A DNA stretch of 33,274 nucleotides from Microbacterium sp. MYb62 (GTDB taxonomy: Bacteria > Actinomycetota > Actinomycetes > Actinomycetales > Microbacteriaceae). Below the pieces are notes generated by a model. It worked only from the letters and a program-made list of their open reading frames with translations, ran no database searches and was not told where the DNA came from. The stretch lies in contig NZ_PCOY01000031.1 in NCBI RefSeq assembly GCF_002979475.1, positions 1-33,274 of the forward strand, written 5' to 3'. Every line of letters begins with the position of its first letter. The first letter of the stretch is position 1. This document shows positions 16,874 through 25,107 of the stretch, piece after piece. The translations under genes were made by a program, and so were the position numbers.

Positions 16874-17676
16874 CCGGCTTCGACGCCTCGACAGACTCCG
16901 AGGCCGCACCTGAGGGCGTGCGTCTTCAGAAGGTGCTGGCCGCCGCCGGCGTGGCCTCGCGCCGCGTGGTCGAGCAGTACATCACAGAGGGGCGCATCCG
17001 CGTCAACGGCGTCGTCGTGTCCGAGCTCGGCAGGCGGATCGATCCCGAGAACGACCTCGTCGACGTGGACGGCACAGCCGTGCAGCTCGACGTCTCGAAG
17101 CGTTACGTCATGCTCAACAAGCCGACCGGTGTGGTCAGCAGCATGAAGGACGAGAGTGGACGCCCCGACCTCCGCCGGTTCACCGCCGACTACGAGGAGC
17201 GCCTGTACAACGTCGGCCGTCTCGATGCCGAGACCAGCGGCCTGCTCATCCTCACCAACGATGGCGCGCTCGCCCATGTGCTCGCGCACCCGTCGTTCGG
17301 TGTGACCAAGGTCTACATCGCGAAGGTCGAGGGGACCGTGCTTCCTCAGACGATCTCGAAGCTCACCAAGGGCATCGAGCTCGATGACGGTCCGATCGCC
17401 GCCGACAAGGCACGTCTGCTCGACACCTCCCGCGGGTCGAGCCTGGTCGAGCTGACTCTGCATTCAGGACGCAACCGCATCGTGCGTCGCATGCTCGCCG
17501 CGGTCGGTCACCCCGTGACCGAGCTCGTCCGCCGACAGTTCGGCCCGCTCCACCTGGGAACCCTCCCGGCGGGGAAGACGCGGGAACTGAGTAAAATCGA
17601 ACTCGGCGCGCTTTTGACCCTGTCGCGCCGGGATTCCGGTGTCGCCGAGGCGCCAGGCGAGCAGGAGAACGAATGA
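16870..17676 (+). CDS. rluB: RluB-type 23S rRNA pseudouridine synthase
   Basis: 268 residues. An S4 RNA-binding domain (residues ~17-65, VRLQKVLAAAGVASRR) precedes the RsuA/RluB catalytic domain. The catalytic Asp is D119 in VGRLDAETSGLLILTND, and HSGRNRIVRRMLAAVGHPV is the conserved late motif. The family converts uridines of 23S rRNA (around position 2605 in E. coli numbering) to pseudouridine. ATG 16870 overlaps the scpB stop by 4 nt and the gene ends in an ATGA overlap with tyrA. Confidence 0.94.
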   Translation: MTGFDASTDSEAAPEGVRLQKVLAAAGVASRRVVEQYITEGRIRVNGVVVSELGRRIDPENDLVDVDGTAVQLDVSKRYVMLNKPTGVVSSMKDESGRPDLRRFTADYEERLYNVGRLDAETSGLLILTNDGALAHVLAHPSFGVTKVYIAKVEGTVLPQTISKLTKGIELDDGPIAADKARLLDTSRGSSLVELTLHSGRNRIVRRMLAAVGHPVTELVRRQFGPLHLGTLPAGKTRELSKIELGALLTLSRRDSGVAEAPGEQENE

Positions 17677-18809
17677 CCGATACGACGAGTGCGCCCACGG
17701 GGCGGAGAGCGGGCTTCGTCGCGCCGCGGCTCTCCGGCACCGTCCGCGTCGTCGGCGCCGGTCTGCTCGGGGCCAGCATCGGTCACGCGCTCCGCGCCAA
17801 GGGGATCGATGTCGTCCTGACGGACGCCTCACCCGCCCAGCTTCGACTCGCCGTCGACTACGGCGCCGGCCGGATCGCGGCCGATGACGACGCGCCGTCC
17901 TTGATCGTCGTGGCCGTCCCACCCGACGTCACCGCCGACGTCATCCAGGCCGAACTCGCCCGCTACCCCGACGCCGTCGTCACCGATGTCGCCAGTGTGA
18001 AGCTCGAGCCCTTCCGTGCTCTGCAGGCGCGTGGTGTCGATCTCACCCGCTACATCGGCTCGCATCCGTTGGCCGGTCGCGAGCGCGGCGGTGCGATCTC
18101 GGCGCGTGCCGACCTCTTCATCGGCCGACCCTGGGTGGTGTGCCGGGATGAGGAGACGAAGGTCGCAGACCTGGCTCTCGTCGAAGCGCTCGCGCTCGAC
18201 GTCGGGGCGATGCCTCTCGAGATGACGCCGGAGGAGCATGATCGCTCGGTCGCGCTCACTTCGCACGTGCCGCAGGTGATCGCGAGCCTGCTCGCCGCAC
18301 GTCTCGCCGGAGCCGAGGAGGGGTCACTCCGCCTCGCCGGGCAGGGCATCCGCGACACCACGCGTATCGCGGCGTCCGCTCCCGAACTCTGGGTGCAGAT
18401 CCTCGGGGCGAACGCCGCCCCCGTCGTCGAGATCCTCGACGCGTTGGCGTCCGACCTCGGCGAGATCTCGGATGCGCTCCGCGACCCCGGGGCGCCCGGC
18501 GCCCGCCGCATCGTCGCCGAGACCATCCGCCAGGGCAATGATGGCGTCGAGCGGCTTCCCGGAAAGCACGGGCAGAACCAGCGCTTCGAGACGCTCGTGG
18601 TCATGGTCGACGACACCGCGGGGCAGCTGGGACGCCTCTTCGGCGAACTCGGCGAACTCGGCGTCAACGTCGAGGACCTCCGCCTCGAGCACTCGCCGGG
18701 CGCGCAGTTCGGCCTCGCGGAGATCAGCGTGGACCCGGCAGCGCTGCACGGTGCGATCACCGGACTCCAGGAACGCGGCTGGCGGATCGCAGGGAGCACC
18801 AATGACTGA
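17673..18809 (+). CDS. tyrA: Prephenate dehydrogenase with C-terminal ACT domain
   Basis: 378 residues. It converts prephenate to 4-hydroxyphenylpyruvate in tyrosine synthesis. The NAD-binding motif VGAGLLGASIG lies at ~27-37 and the active-site block GSHPLAGRERGG at ~128. A C-terminal ACT-type domain (~300-375, ETLVVMVDDTAGQLGRLFGEL) probably binds an effector such as tyrosine. A tyrA between rluB and cmk is common in actinobacteria but absent at this place in M. tuberculosis. It is coupled to both neighbours (4-nt and 8-nt overlaps). Confidence 0.93.
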   Translation: MTDTTSAPTGRRAGFVAPRLSGTVRVVGAGLLGASIGHALRAKGIDVVLTDASPAQLRLAVDYGAGRIAADDDAPSLIVVAVPPDVTADVIQAELARYPDAVVTDVASVKLEPFRALQARGVDLTRYIGSHPLAGRERGGAISARADLFIGRPWVVCRDEETKVADLALVEALALDVGAMPLEMTPEEHDRSVALTSHVPQVIASLLAARLAGAEEGSLRLAGQGIRDTTRIAASAPELWVQILGANAAPVVEILDALASDLGEISDALRDPGAPGARRIVAETIRQGNDGVERLPGKHGQNQRFETLVVMVDDTAGQLGRLFGELGELGVNVEDLRLEHSPGAQFGLAEISVDPAALHGAITGLQERGWRIAGSTND

Positions 18810-19521
18810 TATCTCGACCTCCGCCGCGGACACCTCCGTGAGCGATGCCGACAAGTTCATCGCGATCGATGGTCCGGCGGGCTCCGGGAAGTCCAGCGTC
18901 TCGAAGGCGGTCGCCCGCAGGCTCGGTTTCGGCTATCTCGACACCGGCTCGGCATACCGCGCGCTCGCGTGGCATGTGCTCGACCGTGGTGCCGACACTT
19001 ACGACGCCGAGGCCGTGCGCGCCGTCGCATCCGATTTCCCCGTCCGGCTGGGTCTCGACCCCGACGAGAGGACGGTGCTCGTGGGCGACGTCGACGTCAC
19101 CGAGGCGATCCGCGATCTGCGCGTCTCCGGAGCCGTGAGCGGAGTGGCCCGTGTCCCCGAGGTGCGGGCCCAGGTGAACGAGCTGTTCCGTCGGCTCGTC
19201 TCCGAGTCGTCCTATCCTGCCGTCGTCGTCGAGGGCCGTGACATCACGACCGTCGTCGCACCGGATGCGCCCGTACGGATCCTGCTCACCGCAGCCCCCG
19301 AAGTGCGGGCTGCACGACGCGCCGGCGAACTCGCCGGCGAGAACGCGGCCGCTGTCGCCGCGGCGCTGCACAAGCGCGACGCCTCCGACAGCGCCGTCGT
19401 CGATTTCCTCAACGCCGCAGAAGGCGTCGAGGTCGTCGATTCGACGGAACTCGATTTCCCCCAGACCATCGACGCCGTGCTCACGGTGATCGAACGACTC
19501 CGAGGAGCACACCGTGGCTGA
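18802..19521 (+). CDS. cmk: Cytidylate kinase
   Basis: 239 residues. It phosphorylates CMP and dCMP to the diphosphates. The P-loop GPAGSGKSS is at residues 24-32, followed by YLDTGSAYRALAW, the VSGAVSGVARVPEVR substrate-binding region and VVEGRDITTVV. A lid-like segment (AARRAGELAGENAAAVAAAL) replaces part of the more usual RR..E..KR form. A ~18-residue Ser/Thr/Asp-rich extension precedes the domain. AGGGAG lies upstream of ATG 18802, which overlaps tyrA by 8 nt; the gene overlaps der by 8 nt. Confidence 0.95.
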   Translation: MTDISTSAADTSVSDADKFIAIDGPAGSGKSSVSKAVARRLGFGYLDTGSAYRALAWHVLDRGADTYDAEAVRAVASDFPVRLGLDPDERTVLVGDVDVTEAIRDLRVSGAVSGVARVPEVRAQVNELFRRLVSESSYPAVVVEGRDITTVVAPDAPVRILLTAAPEVRAARRAGELAGENAAAVAAALHKRDASDSAVVDFLNAAEGVEVVDSTELDFPQTIDAVLTVIERLRGAHRG

Positions 19522-21034
19522 CGAAGAATACGAAGGCGGCCCCGACCAGCTCGCCGAGAAGATGGAACAGATCGACGAGCATCTCGCCGAGCAGCGGGCG
19601 GAGACCCTGCGCGCGGGCCTCTCCGACTACGAGCTCGACGATGAGGATGCCGCGCTGCTCGCGGGTATCACGCTCGGCGAGGACGGCATCCAGTACAGCC
19701 CCGCGCTGCCGGTGGTGGCGATCGTCGGACGCCCGAACGTGGGCAAGTCCGCGCTCGTGAACCGCATTCTCGGCCGCCGCGAGGCCGTCGTGGAGGACAC
19801 CCCCGGTGTGACCCGCGACCGCGTGACGTACAAGGCCGAGTGGGCGGACCGTCGGTTCTCCCTCGTCGACACCGGTGGGTGGGAGCCCGACGCCCGCGGC
19901 ATCGACCGTTCGGTCGCGATGCAGGCGGAGGTCGCGATCGATCTCGCCGACATGGTGCTGTTCGTCGTCGATGCGATGGTGGGTGCGACGTCGACCGACG
20001 AGCACGTCGTGAAGCTGCTGCGCAAGAGCGGCAAGCCGGTGTTCCTGGTCGCCAACAAGATCGATGACGCCCGTCAGGAACCCGAGACCGCTGCGCTGTG
20101 GAGCCTGGGCCTCGGCGAGCCGTGGCCCGTGTCGGCCATCCACGGGCGCGGCGTCGCCGACCTTCTGGACGCCGTGCTGAAGAAGCTCCCCGAGGTGTCG
20201 GCCGTCGCGAAGCAGGAGATCGGCGGACCGCGCCGGGTGGCCATCCTCGGTCGCCCGAACGTCGGCAAGTCGTCGCTGCTGAACAAGGCCGCGGGCGAAG
20301 AGCGTGTGGTCGTCAACGATCTGGCCGGCACCACCCGTGACCCGGTCGACGAGGTCGTGGAGCTCGGCGGCAAGATGTGGCGCCTGGTCGACACCGCCGG
20401 CATCCGTCGACGCGTGCACATGGCGCAGGGTGCGGACTTCTATGCCTCGTTGCGCACCTCGGCCGCGTTGGAGAAGGCGGAGGTCGCCGTCGTCGTGCTG
20501 GACGTCTCGGAGACGATCAGCGAGCAGGACGTGCGCATCATCGACCTCGTGCTGGAGTCGGGCCGCGCGCTCGTGCTCGCCTTCAACAAGTGGGATCGTC
20601 TGAACGACGACGACCTCGAGAACGCCGACCGCCGTCGCTACCTCGAGCGCGAGATCGAGCAGGACCTGGCGCATGTGGCCTGGGCGCCGCGCGTGAACAT
20701 CTCGGCGAAGACCGGGCGACACCTCGACAAGCTCGTGCCCGCGCTGGAGACGGCGCTGGAGAACTGGGACCGTCGCATTCCGACGGGCAAGTTCAACGCG
20801 TTCCTCGCGGAGCTCGTCGCCGAGCACCCGCACCCGCTTCGTGGCGGCAAGCAGCCGCGCATCCTGTTCGGCACGCAGGCGTCCACCCGTCCGCCGACGT
20901 TCGTGCTGTTCACGACCGGGTTCCTCGACCCGGGGTATCGCCGGTTCATCCAGCGCCGCCTGCGCGAGCTCTACGCGTTCGATGGCACGCCGATCGTGAT
21001 CAACATGCGGGTGCGCGAGAAGCGTCAGCGCTGA
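19514..21034 (+). CDS. der: Ribosome assembly GTPase Der (EngA)
   Basis: 506 residues, longer than E. coli Der because of an acidic N-terminal extension of ~65 residues. Two tandem G domains each have GRPNVGKS (near residues ~74 and ~247), DTGG/DTAG switch II motifs and NKxD (VANKID, AFNKWD). The C-terminal KH-like domain ends GTPIVINMRVREKRQR. Der is essential for 50S subunit maturation. GTG 19514 overlaps cmk. It is the last gene of the parA-der series; no clear terminator is visible in the 61 nt that follow. Confidence 0.95.
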   Translation: MADEEYEGGPDQLAEKMEQIDEHLAEQRAETLRAGLSDYELDDEDAALLAGITLGEDGIQYSPALPVVAIVGRPNVGKSALVNRILGRREAVVEDTPGVTRDRVTYKAEWADRRFSLVDTGGWEPDARGIDRSVAMQAEVAIDLADMVLFVVDAMVGATSTDEHVVKLLRKSGKPVFLVANKIDDARQEPETAALWSLGLGEPWPVSAIHGRGVADLLDAVLKKLPEVSAVAKQEIGGPRRVAILGRPNVGKSSLLNKAAGEERVVVNDLAGTTRDPVDEVVELGGKMWRLVDTAGIRRRVHMAQGADFYASLRTSAALEKAEVAVVVLDVSETISEQDVRIIDLVLESGRALVLAFNKWDRLNDDDLENADRRRYLEREIEQDLAHVAWAPRVNISAKTGRHLDKLVPALETALENWDRRIPTGKFNAFLAELVAEHPHPLRGGKQPRILFGTQASTRPPTFVLFTTGFLDPGYRRFIQRRLRELYAFDGTPIVINMRVREKRQR

Positions 21035-21095
21035 TCTGTTCCGGCGCATGTCGCGCGTGGTGCTGTGACCCCCGATGCTGTGAAAGGCTGAGGGG

Positions 21096-22013
21096 GTGAG
21101 CGTCGTACCTCCTGCACCCGGTGAGCCGCGCCGTCCCGAGGGGGCGCGGAATCCCGGCGATGCCTGGGTGGTCGCGGAGACGGGGGAGAAGTACTGGGGG
21201 CGCTTCGGCGCTGCCGGACTTCTCGCGTTCGATCCGGCTCGCGGCATCCTCTTGCAGCACCGGGTCTCGTGGAGTCACTTCGGTGGCACCTGGGGCCTGC
21301 CGGGGGGAGCGCTGCACGAGGGGGAGAGTGCGATCGACGGCGCGATCCGGGAAGCGCAGGAGGAAGCCGGCGTGCCGGACGGCGCGGTGCGCGCGCGGTT
21401 CACGAGCGTCCTCGATCTGGGCATCTGGTCATACACGACCGTCATCGCCGATGTGCAGGAGCGGTTCGACCCCGTGATCAGCGACCCGGAGAGCGTGGCG
21501 CTGGAATGGGTTCCCGTCGATGAGGTCGACGCGCGACCGCTGCATCCGGGATTCGGTGCGGCCTGGTCGGCGCTGAGGGCGCTGCTCGAGGTGAGGCCCG
21601 CGATCGTGGTCGATGCCGCGAACGTCGTGGGGTCGGTGCCCGACGGATGGTGGAAGGACCGGGCCGGGGCAGCGTCTCGCCTGCGTGCGCGCTTGGAAGG
21701 GCTGGAAGTGCCCGCGAGCGCTCTGGAGCTTGCCGGTGACGACTGGTTCCCCGAGGTGTCGATGGTGGTGGAGGGGAAGGCCCGTGCCATCGAGCCCGTG
21801 GCGGCGGCAGGCCCGGCGGCCGTGTCGATCGTCAGAGCGGATGCCGCGGGCGATGATGCGATCGTGGCGGAGGTCGAGCGTCGTGTCGCCGCCCGACGGA
21901 CCGTGATCGCGGTGACGAGCGACCGGGAGCTTCGTGAGCGAGTGGAGCGCGCGGGGGCTTCTCACGTGCGGTCGGCGGGATGGCTGCGAGACCTGCTCGA
22001 CAGCACGGACTGA
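21096..22013 (+). CDS. Nudix hydrolase fused to a NYN/YacP-like nuclease domain
   Basis: 305 residues. The N-terminal half has a perfect nudix box, GALHEGESAIDGAIREAQEEAG, at ~70-91. From ~165 on, a second domain begins AIVVDAANVVGS and ends with AVTSDRELRERVERAGA, with acidic residues in RADAAGDDAIV. This spacing of Asp residues matches NYN (YacP-like, PIN-fold) ribonucleases. The pairing would join a nucleotide-cleaning activity with an RNA-cutting or RNA-binding one; substrate unknown. GTG 21096 follows a purine-rich stretch (GAAAGGCTGAGGG). It ends 7 nt from the convergent HNH gene. Confidence 0.85.
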   Translation: MSVVPPAPGEPRRPEGARNPGDAWVVAETGEKYWGRFGAAGLLAFDPARGILLQHRVSWSHFGGTWGLPGGALHEGESAIDGAIREAQEEAGVPDGAVRARFTSVLDLGIWSYTTVIADVQERFDPVISDPESVALEWVPVDEVDARPLHPGFGAAWSALRALLEVRPAIVVDAANVVGSVPDGWWKDRAGAASRLRARLEGLEVPASALELAGDDWFPEVSMVVEGKARAIEPVAAAGPAAVSIVRADAAGDDAIVAEVERRVAARRTVIAVTSDRELRERVERAGASHVRSAGWLRDLLDSTD

Positions 22014-22020
22014 GTCCTCC

Positions 22021-23463
22021 TCAGACGAACATCACTCGCCGGGGTGGCGAATCGGCATAGTCGCGTCCGAGGGGACTGTGCCAGGTGATGGTTCCGTCTT
22101 TCTCCTGCTGCGCATTCCACCGATGCGGATCGGGGACGTCCGGATGCTTGAGCGTGTGGTGCGCTCGGCAGAGGTGGCCGAGGTTGTCGAGTCGGGTTCT
22201 GCCACCCTTGGCATGATCGCGGTTGTGATCGACATCGCATCGGTGCACCGGCATGCGGCACCCGGGGAAGCGGCAGTGCTGATCGCGAGCGCGGAGGAAT
22301 CGCCGCATGCCCTCGGTCGGTGTGTAGGTATCGGTCTCGATCACCATCCCGGCCGCATCGAGGAACAGGCGGGTCCAGCCGTTGTTGCGTCCAGCGAGGT
22401 CGCGGGCGATGTCGGGGTCGAGAGGTCCGTGCCCGTCGAGCTCTGCAAGCCGGTTGTCGGCGCCGAGGAGTGTGTTCGCGGCGACCGTGACCTGTACCCG
22501 CGCCTGGATGTCGTCAAGGCCGTCGCCGTGAGCGGCGCTCGGGTCTGCGGTGAGCAGCAGGTCGCTGAAGAGGTCGGCCTGAACCTGTGCCCAGGTGCGC
22601 GTGTCGGGCGAGAAGTGCTCGATCTCGGGATCGGTCGCGAACGTGTCTCCGTCGGCGCCCGGGATCACGCCCTCTGCACAAGGGATCATCCCGCCGGCGT
22701 AGGGATCGAATGACGGGTCGTCGAGCGCGAAGTCCTCGGGGGAGAGGCCGTCGTGGTCGCCGTCCCACCACCACGGCAGCGGGACGAATTCGCGGTCGGC
22801 CCTGGCACGCACGACCTCCTTCGTCATCCGGCTCAGGCGGTCGGAGATCGCGGTCGCGATCCATTCGGGGAGCACCGCGGTCAGCAGCGCCAGACCGTCG
22901 TCGAGAGACTTCACCGTGACGCACCGCTCTTCCGCCGCCCGACGATGACGATCGACCACCGTCTCGCCGACGAGGGCGGCAGCGACCTGTCGTGCGTGTG
23001 CCCTGGTGCGTGCCGCCGTGTCCTGTTCGGCGACGACGAGGACCGCGGTCTCGAACAGCTCCATGACAGAGGCATCCGCCTTCTTGTTGCGGATAGCCTC
23101 GGCGACGAGGGCGCTCGCCCTCGCGATCTCGCGGACATGGCCGGAGCTGATCGACCCACTCGCGAATGCGGCGCGGATCGCGGGAAGGTGAGCCTGCAGA
23201 GCGTGCGCATCCGCGAAGGCGAACTCCATCGAGCCCTTCGGAACGTGCGCGGCGGCGGAGAACTCGGCGACCATCGAGCGGTGGATGGCATCGCGATGGA
23301 ACGGGCTCGCCGAGACGTCGGCATCATGCAGGGCGATCTGCTCGATCAGGAGCTCTGCGGCTTCGGCCTCGAACGCGGCGATCTGTCGGCGCTTCGCCAC
23401 CCAGGCGTCCAGCACGCGCCGTCTCTCCTCGAGATCGAGGTCGAGATCGGTGCGGTGTTCCAT
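22021..23463 (-). CDS. DUF222 / HNH endonuclease (13E12-repeat-like family)
   Basis: 480 residues. The N-terminal two thirds match the DUF222 type (helical, EAEAAELLIEQIAL...). The C-terminal HNH domain (~395-440) has CRFPGCRMPVHRCDVDHNRDH and a second metal pair in GHLCRAHHTLKHPD, so the His-Asn-His site appears intact. Such genes are abundant in actinobacteria and relate to the M. tuberculosis 13E12 family; the biological target is not established. ATG 23463 was chosen because a TAGAAT -10 hexamer ends 6 nt upstream, which predicts a leaderless transcript. An SOS-box-like sequence overlaps that promoter. Confidence 0.9.
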   Translation of the reverse strand: MEHRTDLDLDLEERRRVLDAWVAKRRQIAAFEAEAAELLIEQIALHDADVSASPFHRDAIHRSMVAEFSAAAHVPKGSMEFAFADAHALQAHLPAIRAAFASGSISSGHVREIARASALVAEAIRNKKADASVMELFETAVLVVAEQDTAARTRAHARQVAAALVGETVVDRHRRAAEERCVTVKSLDDGLALLTAVLPEWIATAISDRLSRMTKEVVRARADREFVPLPWWWDGDHDGLSPEDFALDDPSFDPYAGGMIPCAEGVIPGADGDTFATDPEIEHFSPDTRTWAQVQADLFSDLLLTADPSAAHGDGLDDIQARVQVTVAANTLLGADNRLAELDGHGPLDPDIARDLAGRNNGWTRLFLDAAGMVIETDTYTPTEGMRRFLRARDQHCRFPGCRMPVHRCDVDHNRDHAKGGRTRLDNLGHLCRAHHTLKHPDVPDPHRWNAQQEKDGTITWHSPLGRDYADSPPRRVMFV

Positions 23464-23469
23464 GGTTCG

Positions 23470-23475
23470 ATTCTA
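23470..23475 (-). promoter_or_regulatory. -10 element of leaderless HNH gene promoter
   Basis: On the minus strand TAGAAT is followed by 6 nt (CGAACC) and then ATG. It forms half of the palindrome ATTCTAGAAT at 23470-23479. Confidence 0.55.
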
Positions 23476-23489
23476 GAATGAATGTTCGA
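23474..23489. promoter_or_regulatory. Candidate LexA (SOS) box
   Basis: TAGAATGAATGTTCGA matches 14 of 16 positions of the actinobacterial SOS box consensus TCGAACRNRYGTTYGA: the right half GTTCGA is perfect and the left half TAGAAT differs at two positions. It overlaps the -10 element of the HNH gene by two bases, a position where LexA would block RNA polymerase. Several M. tuberculosis 13E12-family genes are LexA-regulated, which makes the match more credible. Confidence 0.5.
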
Positions 23490-23515
23490 AGAATCGCACG
23501 GTAGATACCGGAGTA

Positions 23516-23887
23516 TCAATCCATCGCATCATGGTTCCGTCCACGCAGCTTGTCGATGTCGCGACGTTCCCGCTTGGTGGGGCGGCCTGCGCCGCGGTCG
23601 CGCAGACCCAGGGCTGCCTGAGGTTCGCGCTCCGGCGTGCGGTCCTCGTAGGCGAGCGCGGCGACAGGAGCGCCCACCCGCTTGACGAGGAGCTGGCGGA
23701 CGATGAGGATCCGGTCGAACCCGGCGATGCGGATTCGCAGTTCGTCGCCGACGCGGATCTGCTGCGCGGCTTTGACCTTGTCGCCGTTCACGCGCACGTG
23801 CCCCGCGCGGCACGCCGTCGTCGCGGCCGATCGCGTCTTGTAGACACGGATCGCCCAGAGCCAGCTGTCCACGCGCGCCGCGTCCAT
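23516..23887 (-). CDS. S4-domain RNA-binding protein, Hsp15 (HslR)-like
   Basis: 123 residues. An S4 domain fills residues ~5-55 (VDSWLWAIRVYKTRSAATTACRAGHVRVNGDKV). A basic C-terminal tail contains GRPTKRERRDIDKL, the conserved end of Hsp15-like proteins. E. coli Hsp15 rescues stalled 50S subunits that carry a nascent chain; a similar role is possible. ATG 23887 overlaps the stop of the upstream YhhN gene by one base (TGATG), so the two are likely one transcript. A longer upstream start would lie inside the YhhN gene. Confidence 0.88.
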   Translation of the reverse strand: MDAARVDSWLWAIRVYKTRSAATTACRAGHVRVNGDKVKAAQQIRVGDELRIRIAGFDRILIVRQLLVKRVGAPVAALAYEDRTPEREPQAALGLRDRGAGRPTKRERRDIDKLRGRNHDAMD

Positions 23888-24555
23888 CAGGGGTTCTGCT
23901 TCCGGAGGGCGAGCAGAGCGCCCGCCACGATGAGGCCCTGGCCGAGCGTGTAGGTGAGCATGACGGCCGGGCTGCTCCACGCGGGCAGGGACTCCGGCAG
24001 GAACAGGCGGAATGCGAGGATCGTGTCGCTTGCGAGGAAGAAGGCACCACCGACCGCGATCAGCGGGTGACACCGCGCGGAGAAGGCGGCCGTGCCGCCG
24101 AGGACGAGTCCGTAGATCGCGACGCCGATGAGCAGACCGCCCGTGTGCGGACCGAGGAAGACGATCATCGCGATCCACCAGGCGACGTACACGAGAGCCC
24201 ACCAGGGCATGCGCCGTACTGCGAGATGGCGGGCGAACAGGACGATGTACGCCACGTGCGCGATGCCGAAGAACAGGAGCATCAGGGGCAGCTCGGGAGC
24301 GGCAGGGAAGAAGGCCCCCGCGCCGTCGCCGAGCCAGGAGAAGAGCACGGCTGCAAGCAGCAGGAGGAGCGTCGAGCGTGGAATCAGGTGCCGAGCGGAG
24401 AGCAGCACCGGAACGGCCAACAACGGCATAAGTAGAAGCTTGGTCGGCCCGGCGAGCGGGCTGCCCGTGGCCAGCAGGACGACGTGCAGGATCGACACCA
24501 CGGCGAAGGGGAGGAACGCCCACACGAGTGAGGTGAGCGGGGCGCGTCGCTGCAT
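23887..24555 (-). CDS. YhhN-family integral membrane protein (lysoplasmalogenase-like)
   Basis: 222 residues with about eight hydrophobic segments. The motif SWLGDGAGAFF and the late GAFFLASDTILAF are characteristic of the YhhN/TMEM86 family, whose animal member hydrolyses lysoplasmalogens; the bacterial role is poorly known. ATG 24555 (MQRRAPL) is preferred over the upstream start at 24621: a TACGAT -10 hexamer ends 6 nt before it, and the extra 22 residues would be a non-conserved polar leader overlapping the next gene. Confidence 0.85.
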   Translation of the reverse strand: MQRRAPLTSLVWAFLPFAVVSILHVVLLATGSPLAGPTKLLLMPLLAVPVLLSARHLIPRSTLLLLLAAVLFSWLGDGAGAFFPAAPELPLMLLFFGIAHVAYIVLFARHLAVRRMPWWALVYVAWWIAMIVFLGPHTGGLLIGVAIYGLVLGGTAAFSARCHPLIAVGGAFFLASDTILAFRLFLPESLPAWSSPAVMLTYTLGQGLIVAGALLALRKQNP

Positions 24556-24561
24556 TCTCTC

Positions 24562-24567
24562 ATCGTA
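24562..24567 (-). promoter_or_regulatory. -10 element of leaderless YhhN gene promoter
   Basis: Minus-strand TACGAT, then GAGAGA, then ATG. A CGGACA hexamer 17 nt upstream is a partial -35 match. Confidence 0.55.
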
Positions 24568-24617
24568 TGGTCGAGGCGTCGATGTGTCCGACGTCGTGCT
24601 CGCCGTATGTCGGTTGC

Positions 24618-25073
24618 TCACGACTCGACGGTGACCTGCGCGACGCTGTCGTCGACGGCGAGGTGTACGGCGGGCCAGTACCCCTCGGGGAAGTGTTCGC
24701 CGCAGCTGTCGATCAGGTGGAGGATGACCGTGCCGTCGGCGGCGGCCTCGAGTGCCTCGATCGTGAGATCGGAGGCGGCCTCGTCGAGCTCGTGGGGCTC
24801 GGGATCGCTCGTGCTGAATTTCGAGACCACGGCATCCGTCGCGATCCGGCGCAGCGTGTGCAGACGCTTCACCGCGTCGCGCATACGGGGGAGGAGAGGG
24901 GCGACCTCGTCGGACGTCGTGCCCTCGAGCATCAGCTCGAGCTCGGTGCCCTCGACCGAGACGGTGCCGACGAACCAGTCGTGCGTCAGCACGCTGCCGT
25001 CGGTGAGCTCGGAGGTGGCGCGGGTGAGGGCGCCGAGTTCGGGATCGTCGATGGTCGCATTCTCGTCGCTCAT
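24618..25073 (-). CDS. Small acidic conserved hypothetical protein
   Basis: 151 residues, strongly acidic, with no signal peptide or membrane helix. The sequence alternates predicted strands and helices (VLTHDWFVGTVSVEGTELELML, then LLPRMRDAVKRLHTLRRIATDAV, then HLIDSCGEHFPEGYWPAVHLAV). The DSCGEHFPEGYWPAV stretch resembles small DUF proteins that occur in accessory and immunity clusters, but no family is assigned. ATG 25073 follows a TAGCGT hexamer by 6 nt, which supports the start. It lies 34 nt downstream of the GNAT gene on the same strand. Confidence 0.72.
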   Translation of the reverse strand: MSDENATIDDPELGALTRATSELTDGSVLTHDWFVGTVSVEGTELELMLEGTTSDEVAPLLPRMRDAVKRLHTLRRIATDAVVSKFSTSDPEPHELDEAASDLTIEALEAAADGTVILHLIDSCGEHFPEGYWPAVHLAVDDSVAQVTVES

Positions 25074-25079
25074 GTCTTC

Positions 25080-25085
25080 ACGCTA
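25080..25085 (-). promoter_or_regulatory. -10 element of a leaderless promoter
   Basis: Minus-strand TAGCGT, then GAAGAC, then ATG at 25073. It lies in the 34-nt gap after the GNAT gene. Confidence 0.5.
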
Positions 25086-25107
25086 GCGGCTCGGGAAGAC
25101 GCCACGA

